From: Serratia symbiotica str. 'Cinara cedri'
Lineage (GTDB): Bacteria; Pseudomonadota; Gammaproteobacteria; Enterobacterales; Enterobacteriaceae
Reading direction: 5' to 3'
Assembly: GCA_000238975.1 (NCBI GenBank)
Contig: CP002295.1
Location: forward strand, 62,001 to 126,000
DNA length: 64,000 nucleotides
Below, piece after piece: positions 22,384 through 33,979 of this stretch. The first letter of the stretch is position 1; every line of letters starts with the position of its first letter. The notes beneath the pieces were generated by a model. That model did not search any database. It had not been told where the DNA came from and saw nothing but the letters and a program-made list of their open reading frames with translations. The position numbers and the translations under genes were made by a program.

Positions 22384-22793
22384 TAAACCTCTCTGTTCTT
22401 GTTCCATGCGCACCGGCGTGTGGCATCATTTTTTATAACGTTAGTCACTAGGTTTGACATATGTATGCCTTCTAGTAAAGAACTATCATAAATAAAAGTT
22501 AACTCCGGTACTACGCGAAAACGTATAGATTTACTAAGTAGCATGCGAATATAACTAGATGCATCTTGTAATATTTTAATACCATTGATTACGAGGTATG
22601 GATCTTTTTTTCTTAATAGAGCGCTTAGAAAGGTTATGTAAATATTAGCATAAACTAGGTCGCGGGAAATTTTTACGCCAGATATGGTTGCCATATCAAT
22701 ACGCGGATCTTTAATCTTACGTTGTAAAATAATTGCAATTTCTTTCCGTATTTCTTGTGCAACACGTTGACTACGGGTAAATTCTTTTCTCAT
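22383..22793 (-). CDS. rbfA: 30S ribosome-binding factor A
   Basis: A small KH-like protein that matures the 16S rRNA 5' end in late 30S assembly. 136 residues (E. coli 133). Signatures are [51 protein letters not shown] and MSNLV. It is translationally coupled to truB by a one-base overlap and lies 324 bases downstream of infB in the ancestral nusA-infB-rbfA-truB order. Confidence 0.96.
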   Translation of the reverse strand: MRKEFTRSQRVAQEIRKEIAIILQRKIKDPRIDMATISGVKISRDLVYANIYITFLSALLRKKDPYLVINGIKILQDASSYIRMLLSKSIRFRVVPELTFIYDSSLLEGIHMSNLVTNVIKNDATRRCAWNKNREV

Positions 22794-23117
22794 TTAAGAG
22801 GCTCCAGGTAAATCAGGGTACATAAAGACTACAAGTTATAGTAGGTATTTTTTATTTTTTTAATTAACCTACTTAATATCTAATATATATAGGTATAACA
22901 ATTAAGATATTAGTGTTTTAAGCTGTGAATATCTGTGAATATAATTACTCCTAGTAATACATATAAATTATTTATTAAATAGTAGTTAATACAGATATTT
23001 CTGTATAATACTGACTATTTTATATCATTGATATAGTGGTTCATGCACGTGTGGTATTCCCAGGTGCTGTTTAAAGATCATTTAAATTATTTTAAGTCAT
23101 CATTACATGTATACTTG
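22794..23117. other. Spacer between infB and rbfA
   Basis: 324 bases, AT-rich, with no coding frame on the operon strand that I can support. E. coli has a shorter spacer here. A weak imperfect inverted repeat around 22841-22870 may be a pairing element. Nothing else seen. Confidence 0.4.
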
Positions 23118-25781
23118 TTAAGTAATAGTACGTTGTATTTCAATGGTTTCGAAAACTTCAATAATGTCGCTAATACGTACATCATTATAATTCTTAACGC
23201 CAATACCACACTCTATACCGCTACGAATCTCAGGAACATCTTCTTTAAAGCGTCGCAAGGACTCCAGCTCACCTTCATAGATAACTATGTTATCTCGTAA
23301 AACACGTATAGGGTTATGACGTTTAATTATCCCTTCAATAACCATGCAGCCAGCAATATCACCAAATTTTGGTGATTTAAAAACATCACGCACTTCAGCT
23401 AAACCTATGATTTGTTGTTTGTACTCAGGTGCTAGCATGCCAATCATAGCTTGTTTTACTTCTTCAATTAGGTTATAAATTACTGAATAATAGCGTAAAT
23501 CTATGCTTTCTGATTCAATAATACGTTTTGCAGAGGCGTCAGCACGAACATTAAAACCTAGTATAATTGCGTTTGAGGCTGCTGCTAGTGTAGCATCGGT
23601 TTCAGTAATTCCACCTACGCCAGAGCCGATAATTTTTACTTTTACTTCGTCAGTAGAGAGTTTAAGTAATGAATCTATGATCGCTTCACAAGAACCTTGG
23701 ACATCAGATTTAAGTACAATATTTAGTTCAGAAAATTCTCCATCGGTCATATTAGAGAACATATTTTCAAGTTTAGATTTTTGTTGGCGTGCTAGTTTGA
23801 CTTCTCGGAACTTACCTTGACGATATAGAGCAACTTCACGCGCTTTTTTCTCGTCACGTACTACAGTAGCTTCATCCCCCGCTACTGGAATGCTAGAAAG
23901 ACCTAGGATTTCTACTGGGATGGATGGACCAGCAGAGATTACTTCATGGCCTAATTCATTACGCATCGCGCGCACACGGCCGTATTCAAAGCCGCATAGT
24001 ACTATATCGCCCTTATTTAGAGTACCTGCCCTAACTAAAATAGTCGCCACTGGACCACGTCCTTTATCTAAAAAGGATTCAATTACTACTCCACTGGCCA
24101 TTCCACTGCGTACTGCTTTTAGCTCAAGCACTTCAGCTTGTAATAATATAGCATTAAGCAGTTCTTCAATGCCGGTACCTAGTTTAGCAGATACATGAAT
24201 AAATTGTACTTCACCGCCCCACTCTTCTGATATTACGTCGTACTGAGATAGTTCTTGCTTAATTCGTTCTACATCTGCTTCTGGTTTATCGATTTTATTA
24301 ATTGCAACTACCAATGGCACCTTGGCTGCTTTCGCATGCTGAATGGCTTCAATAGTTTGTGGCATAACGCCATCATCTGCAGCAACTACTAAAACGACAA
24401 TATCAGTAGCTTGAGCACCACGTGCCCGCATAGAAGTAAAGGCGGCATGACCTGGAGTATCCAGGAAGGTAATCATGCCATTGTCAGTTTCTACGTGATA
24501 AGCGCCAATGTGTTGTGTAATGCCACCAGCTTCGCTAGCGGCGACTTTAGTAGAGCGAATATAGTCAAGTAAAGAAGTTTTACCGTGGTCAACATGACCC
24601 ATTATAGTGACAACTGGTGCATGTGACTCAGTTGCTGCTCCAGTATCACGGTCACTCATTAGTGCTGTTTCTAACTCATTCTCACGTCGTAGGATCACTT
24701 TATGTCCCATCTCTTCTGCTACTAGTTGTGCGGTCTCCTGATCGATAACTTGGTTGATTGTAGCCATCGCCCCTAGCTTCATCATTACTTTAATAACCTG
24801 AGAACCTTTTACTGCCATTTTATTTGCCAGCTCAGCTACGGTGATGGTTTCACCTATTATTACATCACGATTAACTATTTGAGCTGGTTTATTGAATATT
24901 TGGTGTAAACTGCTTGGTTTGCGTTTATTTTTACCGCCCCTAGTTACAGCACGTGCTTCTTCGCGATCTGCTTTAGATTCAGAAAGTTTATTACTTTTTT
25001 TCTGTTTATTTGCCCTGCCACTACGTGTGCGAGTACGGCGTTCGCATTCAATTTTAGCGTCGTTTTCATCTTCAGCTGCACGAGCATGCGCAGACGTAGT
25101 TACATGATAGTCGGCAGTTTCAACTGCAGCGCTTGCTGCTTCAGCTTCTGCCCATTTCTCACCGTTTTCTTCAGCCATTCGCCGCGCTTCTTCTGCTATG
25201 CGTTTGGCTTCTTCTTCAACCTTTCTACATGCTTCTTGCTCTGCTTTACGTTTTAATTCAGCTGTTTTAGCTTCACGGCGTGCTTTTTCTTCCTGAGCTA
25301 CTTTAGTTGCTCCATCGGCATGTTTATTGATCACTTTTGCTTTTTCCGCTGAATTACGCTTAACAATTTCGGCAGCCTCACGTTTGGCTTGCTCGTTGGC
25401 TATATGCCGCATTGTTGTATTGCGTTGTGCCCGCGCCTCCAATGCTGGCTGTGTCTGCTTTACCACATCACCTTGTTGAGTTTCTTTCATATTACGATTT
25501 ACGTAGGTGCGTTTCTTACGAACTTCAATTTGTACTGATTTACTTTTACCGCCGATGCTCGGGATATTTAAGGTACTACGTGTTTTACGTTGTAAGGTTA
25601 GTTTATTTTGTAGATTGCCATGTTTACGGTTTAGGTGTGCCAGCAAAATTTCTTTTTCTTGCTGGTGCACAGCATCTGATTCAGATTTATAGATGCCTGC
25701 ATCAGCGAACTGCTGTATCAAGCGCTCAACTGAAATCTGAATCTCTGCTGCTAGCGATTTTACGGTTACATCTGTTGTCAT
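23118..25781 (-). CDS. infB: Translation initiation factor IF-2
   Basis: GTPase that brings fMet-tRNA to the 30S subunit and promotes subunit joining. 887 residues (E. coli 890). The N-terminal IF2N domain ([19 protein letters not shown]) is followed by a long charged Arg/Glu/Ala coiled stretch (~residues 130-240), a second IF2N domain, and the G domain with [12 protein letters not shown] (G1), DTPGHAAF (G3) and NKID (G4). The C-terminal domain that binds the initiator tRNA is present. The start has AGGAAGGA about 6 bases upstream and lies 24 bases after nusA. The full N-terminal half being kept is notable, as many reduced genomes shorten it. Confidence 0.98.
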   Translation of the reverse strand: MTTDVTVKSLAAEIQISVERLIQQFADAGIYKSESDAVHQQEKEILLAHLNRKHGNLQNKLTLQRKTRSTLNIPSIGGKSKSVQIEVRKKRTYVNRNMKETQQGDVVKQTQPALEARAQRNTTMRHIANEQAKREAAEIVKRNSAEKAKVINKHADGATKVAQEEKARREAKTAELKRKAEQEACRKVEEEAKRIAEEARRMAEENGEKWAEAEAASAAVETADYHVTTSAHARAAEDENDAKIECERRTRTRSGRANKQKKSNKLSESKADREEARAVTRGGKNKRKPSSLHQIFNKPAQIVNRDVIIGETITVAELANKMAVKGSQVIKVMMKLGAMATINQVIDQETAQLVAEEMGHKVILRRENELETALMSDRDTGAATESHAPVVTIMGHVDHGKTSLLDYIRSTKVAASEAGGITQHIGAYHVETDNGMITFLDTPGHAAFTSMRARGAQATDIVVLVVAADDGVMPQTIEAIQHAKAAKVPLVVAINKIDKPEADVERIKQELSQYDVISEEWGGEVQFIHVSAKLGTGIEELLNAILLQAEVLELKAVRSGMASGVVIESFLDKGRGPVATILVRAGTLNKGDIVLCGFEYGRVRAMRNELGHEVISAGPSIPVEILGLSSIPVAGDEATVVRDEKKAREVALYRQGKFREVKLARQQKSKLENMFSNMTDGEFSELNIVLKSDVQGSCEAIIDSLLKLSTDEVKVKIIGSGVGGITETDATLAAASNAIILGFNVRADASAKRIIESESIDLRYYSVIYNLIEEVKQAMIGMLAPEYKQQIIGLAEVRDVFKSPKFGDIAGCMVIEGIIKRHNPIRVLRDNIVIYEGELESLRRFKEDVPEIRSGIECGIGVKNYNDVRISDIIEVFETIEIQRTIT

Positions 25782-25805
25782 GCTGTTCCTTCCTGCTACA
25801 GTTTA

Positions 25806-27314
25806 TTATGCGTTGTCGCCAAACCAACAGATATTACGTGCGGCCATGATAAGCTCGCCAGCTTGTTTGTCGCTAAGACCTTCAATATTAGCTAGATCAT
25901 CAACACCTTGTTCGGCAAGATCTTCTAGAGTGCCGACCCCGCGCGCAGCTAGTTTAAAGGCTATACTGCGTTTAAGATCTGGGAGGTTGAGTAAATCTTC
26001 AGCGGGTTCTTGACCTCCTAGACTTTCTTTTTGAGCTAAAGCTAGTGTAGTTGATGCAGCTCTAGCGCGGTCGCGCAAGGATTCTACTGTATCTTCATAT
26101 AGACCATCAATTTCTAGTAGTTCTTTAATTGGCACGTAGGCTAGTTCCTCTAGAGTGGAGAAGCCTTCTTCTACTAGAATAGAAGCTAATTCTATATCTA
26201 TATCAAGGTATTTAGTAAAGGTATTAATCGCAGCATGTACCTCGGCCTGACGCTTAGCTTGTAAATCATCTGCTGTCATTACGTTTAGTTCCCAACGATC
26301 ATCATCGCGATGCTGTTTTAATAACTGCGAAGCTAAGCGTACATTTTGGCCATTACGACCAATTGCCTGTGCCAGATTATTGGCTTCAACGGCAATATCC
26401 ATAGTACAATTATCCTCATCAACAACGATTGAAGCAACATCTGCTGGGGCCATGGCATTGATAACAAATTGCGGAGGATCATCATCCCACAGTACGATAT
26501 CTATCCGTTCACCGCCTAGTTCGCTGGATACTGCTTGCACACGAGCGCCGCGCATACCCACACAAGCACCGACGGGGTCAATACGTTTATCATTAGTTTT
26601 TACTGCAATTTTTGCTCGAGAACCTGGATCACGTGCTGCCGCTTTAATCTCAATTACTTCTTCGCCAATTTCTGGTACTTCAATGCGAAATAATTCTTTT
26701 AGCATTTTCGGGCTAGAACGACTAACAAACAATTGCGCGCCTCTAGCTTCTGGTCGTACGGCGAATAGTACACCACGGATACGATCACCAGCCCTGAAGT
26801 TTTCACGCGGGAGCATACCTTCACGACTAATTACTGCTTCGGCGTTACTACCTAAATCTAACGTAATGCTATCACGATTTACTTTTTTGACCACCCCAGT
26901 AACGATTTCGCCTTCATGTGCACGAAAAGCATTCACTACCATCGCGCGTTCTGCTTCACGTACTTTATGTACAATAACTTGTTTAGCAGTCTGAGTAGTA
27001 ATGCGGTCGAATATAACTGATTCGATTTGATCTTCTATGTATCCGCCTAACTTAGTGCCTGGTTCTTGATACTGTGCTGCGTCTAGCGTAATTTCACGAG
27101 TAGGTTGCGTAACTATATCGACTACAAGCCAACGACGGAAGGTATCAAAATCACCAGTTTTACGATCAATAATGACGCGAATATCAATTTCTTGCTCATA
27201 TTTTTTCTTGGTGGCGGTGGCTAAAGCGGTTTCCAGCGCTTCAAAAATCTTCTCACGTGGAAGGGATTTTTCATTGGCAACTGCTTCAACAACAGCCAGA
27301 ATTTCTTTATTCAT
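25806..27314 (-). CDS. nusA: Transcription termination/antitermination protein NusA
   Basis: Binds RNA polymerase and nascent RNA and modulates pausing, termination and antitermination. Domains in order: N-terminal polymerase-binding domain; S1 ([20 protein letters not shown]); KH1 ([19 protein letters not shown]); KH2 ([20 protein letters not shown]); two acidic C-terminal repeats ending [11 protein letters not shown]. The start is the ATG at 27312-27314 (502 residues; E. coli 495); a TTG six codons upstream is also in frame. Directly after KH2 there are about seven extra residues (LKQHRDD region) compared with E. coli as recalled. rimP lies 27 bases upstream. Confidence 0.97.
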   Translation of the reverse strand: MNKEILAVVEAVANEKSLPREKIFEALETALATATKKKYEQEIDIRVIIDRKTGDFDTFRRWLVVDIVTQPTREITLDAAQYQEPGTKLGGYIEDQIESVIFDRITTQTAKQVIVHKVREAERAMVVNAFRAHEGEIVTGVVKKVNRDSITLDLGSNAEAVISREGMLPRENFRAGDRIRGVLFAVRPEARGAQLFVSRSSPKMLKELFRIEVPEIGEEVIEIKAAARDPGSRAKIAVKTNDKRIDPVGACVGMRGARVQAVSSELGGERIDIVLWDDDPPQFVINAMAPADVASIVVDEDNCTMDIAVEANNLAQAIGRNGQNVRLASQLLKQHRDDDRWELNVMTADDLQAKRQAEVHAAINTFTKYLDIDIELASILVEEGFSTLEELAYVPIKELLEIDGLYEDTVESLRDRARAASTTLALAQKESLGGQEPAEDLLNLPDLKRSIAFKLAARGVGTLEDLAEQGVDDLANIEGLSDKQAGELIMAARNICWFGDNA

Positions 27315-27341
27315 CCTAGTTGCCTCATCCAAAATTTAAAA

Positions 27342-27788
27342 TTATGGTATCAGATTTGCTTTCTGGATATTGCTTAGTGCAAATACTTCATTTTTTTCAC
27401 CAATAGTAACTGTGATTGCGTTGCCTTCGACAGACCTGATAATACCTTGCCATTTACGGCGGTTTTGTACTGGTATATGAAGAAGTAGTCTGACTTCTGC
27501 ACCAAGAAAACATGTATAATGTGCTGCGGTAAACATTGGGCGATTAAGGCCAGGAGAGGATATTTCCAGATTATAAGCAACTGTGATTGGATCTGCAGTA
27601 TCCAATACAGTACTAACTTGGTGACTAACATTGGCGCAATCATCAATATTAATACCTTTTTTACTGTCAATATAGATTCGGAGAGTGGATTGGCGCGCAT
27701 AAATAAATTCAATACCTATAAGCTCAAATCCTAATGCCTTTATCGGCTCTAATAGCATATCATTTAACTTTTGCTCTAATGTAGACAA
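27342..27788 (-). CDS. rimP: Ribosome maturation factor RimP
   Basis: Assists 30S maturation by binding the S12/S7 region of assembling particles. 148 residues (E. coli 150). Blocks include [46 protein letters not shown], and the C-terminal NIQKANLIP. The start codon is TTG (27786-27788) with GGAGG six bases upstream. It heads the nusA-infB operon behind metY, as in E. coli. Confidence 0.95.
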   Translation of the reverse strand: MSTLEQKLNDMLLEPIKALGFELIGIEFIYARQSTLRIYIDSKKGINIDDCANVSHQVSTVLDTADPITVAYNLEISSPGLNRPMFTAAHYTCFLGAEVRLLLHIPVQNRRKWQGIIRSVEGNAITVTIGEKNEVFALSNIQKANLIP

Positions 27789-27806
27789 ATGCTACCTCCA
27801 GGCCAT

Positions 27807-27827
27807 AAAAAAAGGGCCAAATAGCCC
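27807..27827 (-). terminator. Attenuator/terminator between metY and rimP
   Basis: On the minus strand a GGGC/GCCC stem with a 6-nt loop is followed directly by seven U residues, ending just before the rimP Shine-Dalgarno. In E. coli a terminator sits at the same place between metY and rimP, allowing partial read-through into nusA-infB. The stem is short (4 bp), so termination is likely partial. Confidence 0.65.
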
Positions 27828-28017
27828 AGTTATTTTGTTAATAAATAATAAGAAACCTCAAGAAATAGAGGTTTTATGCAACTGGAACCCGTCTGCTACC
27901 GAGAGACTTTATTGCAAAGTTCTAATAAGAATAAATAATAAGTATCATCTTAAGTATCGTTCGAGAAAGTGGAATATATTCAAAAATTAGATTTCAAGAG
28001 CAATACTTAAGCTAAAT

Positions 28018-28094
<77 letters not shown>

Positions 28095-28156
28095 TATAAA
28101 AACGCGTTTAATATAATTTAAATACATTAAAATTGCAAATGATCTATTATATTTGA

Positions 28157-28240
28157 TACCGAGGATGGGACTTGAACCCATAAGCCCTTTAGGGCACTAC
28201 CACCTCAAGGTAGCGTGTCTACCAATTCCACCACCACGGT
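28157..28240 (-). tRNA. leuU: tRNA-Leu (GAG anticodon)
   Basis: A class II tRNA with a long variable arm and a CTTGAGG anticodon loop. The T stem ATGGG/CCCAT is a compensated change from E. coli. Two oddities: position 5 of the acceptor stem gives a U-U mismatch (ACCGTGG against CCTCGGT), and the genomic sequence after the discriminator base reads TCA, so CCA must be added enzymatically. Located between secG and metY as in E. coli. Confidence 0.93.
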
Positions 28241-28292
28241 ATTTATTGCTAATAGCTATAATACTCCAGTACTGTTGAATGTTGTTTTTATA

Positions 28293-28631
28293 TCACTGTG
28301 GAATATCGTTTATTGTGTTAGTTGGTACTACGGATGTTTTAGGTTGCTTTGATTTTATTGGCTGATCTAAATTTATCCAATCACTGTCTTTTTTGTTTTT
28401 GTTATTACTGCTAAAGTTACCTAAAATAAGGCTTATAAAAAAAAATAATATAGCAAGCACGACTGTCATACGTGTAACACAGTTACTAGAACTATTAGAA
28501 CTTAAAAACATACCAGTAGTGCTTGTGCCAAAAGAAGCTCCAATTTTAACATCTTTACTTTGCTGTAACATAATTAAAGTAATGAGTCCGATTGAGATCA
28601 GTAAGAAAAGTACTAAAAGTGCTTCGTACAT
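28293..28631 (-). CDS. secG: Preprotein translocase subunit SecG
   Basis: Small accessory subunit of the SecYEG channel. 112 residues (E. coli 110) with two membrane segments, residues ~2-22 (LLVLFLLISIGLITLIMLQQ) and ~55-73 (VVLAILFFFISLILGNF), joined by a Ser/Gly-rich loop, and a polar tail ending NDIPQ much as in E. coli. It pairs functionally with SecB. It lies between glmM and leuU as in E. coli. Confidence 0.94.
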   Translation of the reverse strand: MYEALLVLFLLISIGLITLIMLQQSKDVKIGASFGTSTTGMFLSSNSSSNCVTRMTVVLAILFFFISLILGNFSSNNKNKKDSDWINLDQPIKSKQPKTSVVPTNTINDIPQ

Positions 28632-28827
28632 AATTATATCCCTATTATTTCAGGCTTCAAATGCACGCTAAATATTTTATGTTATTGGCTCTAAAAATGT
28701 ATCGTAGAAACTTTTAGGCGCTGCTTTACTTGAGAGAGATTAAGTACCAACTAAATACTAACGAAAATTATTTACTCATGCAAGGGTAATTTTCTTTTAT
28801 AAACCTCTTTATAGGAAATATTAATTA

Positions 28828-28863
28828 TTATTATGCATGATAACCTTATTATGCATGATAACC
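28828..28863. repeat. Exact 18-bp tandem duplication at the glmM 3' end
   Basis: Two adjacent identical copies, 28828-28845 and 28846-28863. The copy nearer the gene holds the last codons and the stop of glmM (ending GYHA, stop at 28849-28851); the other repeats them in the 3' untranslated region. The lack of any difference suggests a recent slippage event. Confidence 0.95.
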
Positions 28864-30195
28864 GGCTAATTTTACAACGTTAGCAATGCGGCGTGCAAGT
28901 TTAGTAACTTGCTGTGCATCCTTACCTTCTACCATTACACGAATAAGAGGCTCGGTGCCAGATTTGCGTAGTAATATACGACCGCTATCGGCTAGTTCAG
29001 TTTTAACTTGTTTAGTTATTTTCTGAACTTCAGCTGATTCTAATGGGTTGTTTTCCCCTTCAAAACGTACGTTAATCAGAATTTGTGGTAATAGTTTGAT
29101 ACCGCAGCATAAATCATATAGTGTCGTATGATTACTTACCATTGCAGTTAGTACTTGTAATCCAGCTATGATGCCGTCTCCTGTTGTTGTTTTGTCTAAT
29201 AGAATGACATGGCCGGAGTTTTCTGCACCAATACGCCAATCTAGTTCTTGCAGTTTTGCTAGTACGTAGCGATCACCTACTTTAGCGCGTATAAATGGAA
29301 TGCCTACTTGTTTTAGCGCTAATTCTAGCCCCATATTGCTCATGAAAGTACCAACAGCACCGCCGCGTAACTGACTTTGACGTAGTTCGTCGCGAGCGAT
29401 AATATACAGAATTTGGTCGCCATCCACTTTATTTCCTAAGTGATCTACCATCATAACACGGTCACCATCGCCATCAAAAGCTAACCCAACATGTGCTTTT
29501 TCTTGCAGTACCCATTGCTGTAACTGATAAATATCCGTCGCACCACATTTTTTATTAATATTCATACCGTCCGGAGCTATACCAATAGCAATCACTGTAG
29601 CACCTAGCTCCCGTAATACACTTGGTGCAATATGATAGGTGGCGCCATTAGCGCAATCAACTACAATTTTAAGTCCTTTTAGGCTGAGTTCACTGGGGAA
29701 GGTCCCTTTACAGAATTCGATATAACGACCTGCGGCATCGATAATACGGTTAGCTTTGCCTAGCTCAGAGGACTGGACACAAGTGAGTGGTTTTTCCATT
29801 TCTGCTTCAATTGCCTCTTCAACATAATCTGGTAACTTAACTCCGTCGATTGAAAAAAATTTTATACCATTGTCATAGAATGGATTATGTGATGCAGAGA
29901 TCACGATACCTGCTTCAGCGCGAAAAGTACGAGTTAGGTAGGCTATTGCCGGTGTTGGCATTGGTCCAGTGAAGGATGCGGATAGTCCAGCAGCTGCTAA
30001 GCCAGCTTCTAATGCAGACTCCAGCATATATCCGGAAATACGGGTATCTTTACCAATGATAATTTTGCGAGAGCCGTGACGTGCCAGTACCTTACCAGCA
30101 GCCCAACCTAGTTTTAGTACGAAGTCTGGGGTAATTGGGCTATCACCCACCTTGCCACGAATGCCATCAGTGCCAAAATATTTGCGCTCGCTCAT
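28849..30195 (-). CDS. glmM: Phosphoglucosamine mutase
   Basis: Interconverts glucosamine 6-phosphate and glucosamine 1-phosphate for UDP-GlcNAc, peptidoglycan and lipid A synthesis. 448 residues (E. coli 445). The active-site serine is Ser102 in [13 protein letters not shown]; the metal site DGDGDRVMM and the phosphate-binding [12 protein letters not shown] are intact. Its 3' end, including the stop, has been tandemly duplicated (18-bp unit), adding a spare copy of the last codons after the stop. Starts 4 bases after the folP stop. Confidence 0.97.
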   Translation of the reverse strand: MSERKYFGTDGIRGKVGDSPITPDFVLKLGWAAGKVLARHGSRKIIIGKDTRISGYMLESALEAGLAAAGLSASFTGPMPTPAIAYLTRTFRAEAGIVISASHNPFYDNGIKFFSIDGVKLPDYVEEAIEAEMEKPLTCVQSSELGKANRIIDAAGRYIEFCKGTFPSELSLKGLKIVVDCANGATYHIAPSVLRELGATVIAIGIAPDGMNINKKCGATDIYQLQQWVLQEKAHVGLAFDGDGDRVMMVDHLGNKVDGDQILYIIARDELRQSQLRGGAVGTFMSNMGLELALKQVGIPFIRAKVGDRYVLAKLQELDWRIGAENSGHVILLDKTTTGDGIIAGLQVLTAMVSNHTTLYDLCCGIKLLPQILINVRFEGENNPLESAEVQKITKQVKTELADSGRILLRKSGTEPLIRVMVEGKDAQQVTKLARRIANVVKLAGYHA

Positions 30196-30199
30196 ATTT

Positions 30200-31036
30200 C
30201 TACTGTCTCTTAGCTAAAAGTGTTGCCTCGACGATACGCATCGCCTCAACTGTTTCTTTAACATCATGGACTCGGATAATTTGTGCGCCATGCATTGCAG
30301 CGATTACTGCACAGGCTACGCTACCGATAATCCGTTGATCAGGCTTAACGTGCAGCAGTTGTCCGATCATTGATTTTCGCGACATTCCCACCATCAGTGG
30401 TAGACCAAAGTGGTGAAATTCTGATAATCGCGCTAAAAGTTCATAATTATGTGCCAAATTTTTACCAAATCCAAAGCCTGGATCGAGTAGTAGTTGTTTA
30501 TTTTTTATTCCGACATCATGGCAACGTTTAATATGATGCTTGAAAAAAATATTTAAATCAGCAATGAGGTTATTGTAATGCGGAGATTGCTGCATAGTGC
30601 GTGGTTGCCCTTGCATGTGCATTAAGCATATCGTTAATCCACTTTTGGCAGCAATCGCTAATGCGCCTGGTTCTTGTAATGATCGAATGTCATTAATTAT
30701 ATGCACTCCTGCTATTATTGCTTCGTGCATCACTTTTGCCTTAGACGTGTCAACTGAGATTAATATATCAAAACGTCTGGCTAATGCCTCTACTATTGGC
30801 ACTATTCGCTCAATTTCTTCATCCTCACTAACTTCTACTGCGCCTGGTCGTGTAGATTCGCCACCTACATCAATTATGGCAGCACCAGCCGAAATTAGTT
30901 CGTTAGCATGTAATAACGCTTTATTAAGCTGGTTATAACGACCACCATCAGAAAAGGAATCTAATGTTACATTAAGGATGCCCATTACCTGTGGTCGGGA
31001 GAGATTAAGTGTCATGTTGCGCATGATTAACTGCAT
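30200..31036 (-). CDS. folP: Dihydropteroate synthase
   Basis: Joins p-aminobenzoate to dihydropterin pyrophosphate in folate synthesis, and is the sulfonamide target. 278 residues (E. coli 282). Family signatures: [59 protein letters not shown] and [12 protein letters not shown]. In the first motif the usual Pro of NVTPDSFSDGG reads Leu, an unusual change at a well-conserved loop. It starts with MQLIM, equivalent to the E. coli start. Confidence 0.96.
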   Translation of the reverse strand: MQLIMRNMTLNLSRPQVMGILNVTLDSFSDGGRYNQLNKALLHANELISAGAAIIDVGGESTRPGAVEVSEDEEIERIVPIVEALARRFDILISVDTSKAKVMHEAIIAGVHIINDIRSLQEPGALAIAAKSGLTICLMHMQGQPRTMQQSPHYNNLIADLNIFFKHHIKRCHDVGIKNKQLLLDPGFGFGKNLAHNYELLARLSEFHHFGLPLMVGMSRKSMIGQLLHVKPDQRIIGSVACAVIAAMHGAQIIRVHDVKETVEAMRIVEATLLAKRQ

Positions 31037-31202
31037 AGCTAAAACCTAAGCTAAAACCTAAATAATGTAAGTAATATCACAGTGGTAAGGTTGTGAAAAT
31101 ATATTAAAAATAATTTAAATGCCGCAATGAAGATTATAAGGATTTAATGTTTAACTAATTTAAATGCGGCATATAACTGCATCTCAGGATTACCTATTAT
31201 CT

Positions 31203-31236
31203 ATATCTCTAATAACTATGTAGTTATTAGAGATAT
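31203..31236. repeat. Perfect 16-bp inverted repeat with 2-nt centre
   Basis: Arms 31203-31218 and 31221-31236 are exact inverse complements. It lies between the ftsH terminator and folP. Its role is unknown; it could be a second pairing element in the folP leader or an extruding palindrome. Confidence 0.6.
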
Positions 31237-31305
31237 CGTTTGACTGCAGTTTTATGTGTGTCATTTAGCTCATCATTGTATGGATGGTCTATAATAGCAG
31301 GAGGT

Positions 31306-31331
31306 AAAAACCCCGGCATGCCGGGGTTTTT
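31306..31331 (-). terminator. ftsH intrinsic terminator (26-bp palindrome)
   Basis: Five A, then CCCCGGCATGCCGGGG, then five T: a perfect palindrome able to act on both strands. It lies 100 bases after the ftsH stop. It is the strongest intrinsic terminator in the window and separates ftsH from folP-glmM. Confidence 0.9.
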
Positions 31332-31433
31332 AATCTTACCGTATCGCAGAAGTTACTAAAGTTACTATATAGTCATGCAAATATGGTTATATTATGTACT
31401 TTTGTATGCTATGCTTCAACAGCTCTCCTTGCT

Positions 31434-33302
31434 TTAGTTTTTGCCGCTAGTTCCTGGGTGATTATTTTTTTCTTCGTCGTCCCAGCCCGGAGGTGAGCGT
31501 ACATCTTGGCGGTTCATAAGATCGTCTATCTGTGGTGCATCAATAGTTTCATATTTCATTAAAGCATTTTTCATTGAATGCAGAATATCTATGTTTTCTA
31601 TCAATAATGAACGGGCCCGTGCATAATTTCTTTCAATCAGAGATTTTACCTCTTGATCAATAATACGGGCAGTTTCGTCTGACATATGCTTCGCTTTGGC
31701 AACTGAGCGACCAAGAAATACTTCACCATCTTCCTCTGCATACAATAACGGCCCTAACTTTTCAGAAAATCCCCATTGAGTAACCATATTTCTAGCAATA
31801 GAAGTTGCTACTTTAATATCATTAGATGCTCCAGTAGATACATTCTCTGATCCATATATAATCTCTTCCGCTAATCGGCCTCCGTAGAGCGTAGATATTT
31901 GGCTTTCTAGTTTCTGACGACTTGCGCTTATTGCATCGCCTTCAGGCAAAAAGAAAGTTACTCCGAGTGCTCGACCGCGTGGGATAATGGTAACTTTGTG
32001 AACAGGGTCATGCGCTGGCACAAGGCGTCCGATGATAGCATGACCTGCTTCGTGATACGCAGTTGATTCTTTCTGTGCCTCTGTCATGACCATAGAACGA
32101 CGTTCTGCGCCCATCATGATTTTGTCTTTAGATTTTTCAAACTCAAGCATTGATACTACGTGCTTGTTGCTACGGGCAGCAAATAATGCTGCTTCATTGA
32201 CAAGATTAGCTAGGTCAGCACCGGAAAAACCTGGAGTACCGCGTGCAATAACGGATGTATCAATATCGGTATCGAGTGGCACTCGTCGCATATGTACTCT
32301 TAGGATTTGTTCACGACCCCGAACATCTGGCAGGCCGACAACTACTTGACGGTCAAAACGACCGGGGCGTAGTAGCGCTGGATCTAGTACATCAGGACGG
32401 TTAGTTGCTGCAATGACAATAATACCTTCGTTACCTTCAAAGCCATCCATCTCCACTAGCATTTGGTTTAGCGTCTGTTCACGTTCATCATGACCCCCTC
32501 CTAGGCCAGCTCCACGTTGTCGACCTACTGCATCTATTTCATCAATAAAGATAATGCAAGGTGCTGCTTTTTTAGCTTGTTCGAACATATCACGTACACG
32601 GGAAGCTCCTACACCAACAAACATTTCTACAAAGTCAGAACCCGAAATAGTAAAGAAGGGGGCTTTTGCCTCACCAGCAATCGCTTTTGCTAATAGTGTT
32701 TTACCGGTCCCTGGTGGACCAACCATTAGCACCCCTTTAGGTATTTTGCCGCCTAATTTTTGGAAATAACTAGGTTCGCGCAGATAATCCACTAGCTCGC
32801 TTACTTCTTCTTTTGCTTCATCACAACCAGCGACATCAGAAAAAGTAGTTTTAATCTGATCTTCAGTAAGCATGCGAGCCTTACTTTTACCGAAGGACAT
32901 CGCACCCTTACCTCCGCTACCTTGTATTTGGCGCATAAAGAAGATCCAAACCCCGATCAATAAGAACATAGGAAACCATGAAATAAAGAGAGAGATTAGC
33001 AAACTGGGCTCTTCAGGTGGTATACCTACAACCTTTACATTTTTAGTTAATAATGTATCTAGTAACTTAGGGTCATTAATAGGGATGTAAGTTTTATATT
33101 TGCTACTATCTTTTTTTATAACGTTGATGTCGCGGCCATTAATTTGTACTTCGCGAACCTGATCTTGGGTTAGCTCAGACATAAAGGTAGAGTAATCTAA
33201 CCTACGGCTATTCGACTCGCTGGTCCCAAAACTTTGGAATACAGACATCAATACTACTGCGATGACTAACCAAAGAATTAGGTTTTTCGCCATGTCACTC
33301 AA
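31434..33302 (-). CDS. ftsH: ATP-dependent zinc metalloprotease FtsH
   Basis: Hexameric inner-membrane AAA+ protease that controls LpxC, and so LPS level, and degrades unassembled SecY. Two membrane helices flank a periplasmic domain (~residues 7-24 and ~100-122). Then come the AAA domain with [19 protein letters not shown] and the RPGRFDR region, and the zinc site HEAGH. 622 residues against 644-647 in E. coli; the shortfall is in the disordered C-terminal tail. The TTG at 33300-33302 has GAGG eight bases upstream; the ATG at 33291-33293 gives MAKNLIL, the form usually annotated in E. coli. Confidence 0.97.
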   Translation of the reverse strand: MSDMAKNLILWLVIAVVLMSVFQSFGTSESNSRRLDYSTFMSELTQDQVREVQINGRDINVIKKDSSKYKTYIPINDPKLLDTLLTKNVKVVGIPPEEPSLLISLFISWFPMFLLIGVWIFFMRQIQGSGGKGAMSFGKSKARMLTEDQIKTTFSDVAGCDEAKEEVSELVDYLREPSYFQKLGGKIPKGVLMVGPPGTGKTLLAKAIAGEAKAPFFTISGSDFVEMFVGVGASRVRDMFEQAKKAAPCIIFIDEIDAVGRQRGAGLGGGHDEREQTLNQMLVEMDGFEGNEGIIVIAATNRPDVLDPALLRPGRFDRQVVVGLPDVRGREQILRVHMRRVPLDTDIDTSVIARGTPGFSGADLANLVNEAALFAARSNKHVVSMLEFEKSKDKIMMGAERRSMVMTEAQKESTAYHEAGHAIIGRLVPAHDPVHKVTIIPRGRALGVTFFLPEGDAISASRQKLESQISTLYGGRLAEEIIYGSENVSTGASNDIKVATSIARNMVTQWGFSEKLGPLLYAEEDGEVFLGRSVAKAKHMSDETARIIDQEVKSLIERNYARARSLLIENIDILHSMKNALMKYETIDAPQIDDLMNRQDVRSPPGWDDEEKNNHPGTSGKN

Positions 33303-33349
33303 GGGATAAACCTCATATTACAACTGTGTTAACAAACAGCGTTAGGGTA

Positions 33350-33979
33350 CTACAGCTTGCGCCCTGTCGCTACAATGTACACTTCACGCGAACGGGCGCG
33401 AGAAGAGTCTGGCTTACGAATCTTAATTATCGTAAACAGGGAGCGTATTTCTCTTAGGCATTCGTCAAAGCCATTTCCCTGAAACACCTTCACTAGGAAG
33501 CTTCCTCCTGGTGCAAGAATATCACGACACATCTCTAATGCTAATTCCACTAGATACATTGATCTTGGAATATCGATTGCCGGAGTACCACTCATATTCG
33601 GGGCCATATCAGACATTAATACCTGCACTTTACACGTCCCTAAACTTTTTAGCAGAGCTTTGAGCACTAGTTCATCACGAAAATCACCTTGAATGAAATC
33701 TACACCAAAGATAGGATCCATTGGCAAAATATCACAGGCAATAATACGACCAGTATCACCGATTTGAGTAATTACGTATTGGGACCAGCCACCTGGAGCC
33801 GCCCCTAAGTCTATTATAGTCATTCCTGACTTGAATAGCTTATCGCTTTGTTGTATTGCATCAATTTTAAACCAGGCGCGAGATCGTAGTCTCTTTTTCT
33901 GTGTCTGTTTTACATATTTATCTTTAAAATGTTCTTGCAGCCAGCGCATAGAGCTAGCAGAACACTTTTTATTAGCCAT
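33350..33979 (-). CDS. rlmE: 23S rRNA 2'-O-ribose U2552 methyltransferase
   Basis: Also called rrmJ/ftsJ. Methylates U2552 in the A-loop of the 50S subunit. 209 residues as in E. coli. The SAM site is [15 protein letters not shown]. The K-D-K-E catalytic tetrad is visible in [26 protein letters not shown] and REVYIVATG. It lies 47 bases upstream of ftsH in the usual rlmE-ftsH pair. yhbY, its divergent partner in E. coli, is dead. Confidence 0.97.
   Translation of the reverse strand: MANKKCSASSMRWLQEHFKDKYVKQTQKKRLRSRAWFKIDAIQQSDKLFKSGMTIIDLGAAPGGWSQYVITQIGDTGRIIACDILPMDPIFGVDFIQGDFRDELVLKALLKSLGTCKVQVLMSDMAPNMSGTPAIDIPRSMYLVELALEMCRDILAPGGSFLVKVFQGNGFDECLREIRSLFTIIKIRKPDSSRARSREVYIVATGRKL

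Noticed and set aside
23503-26994. Several long plus-strand open frames opposite infB and nusA
   Set aside because: They are complementary-strand shadows of genes with full-length conservation; no independent evidence of coding.
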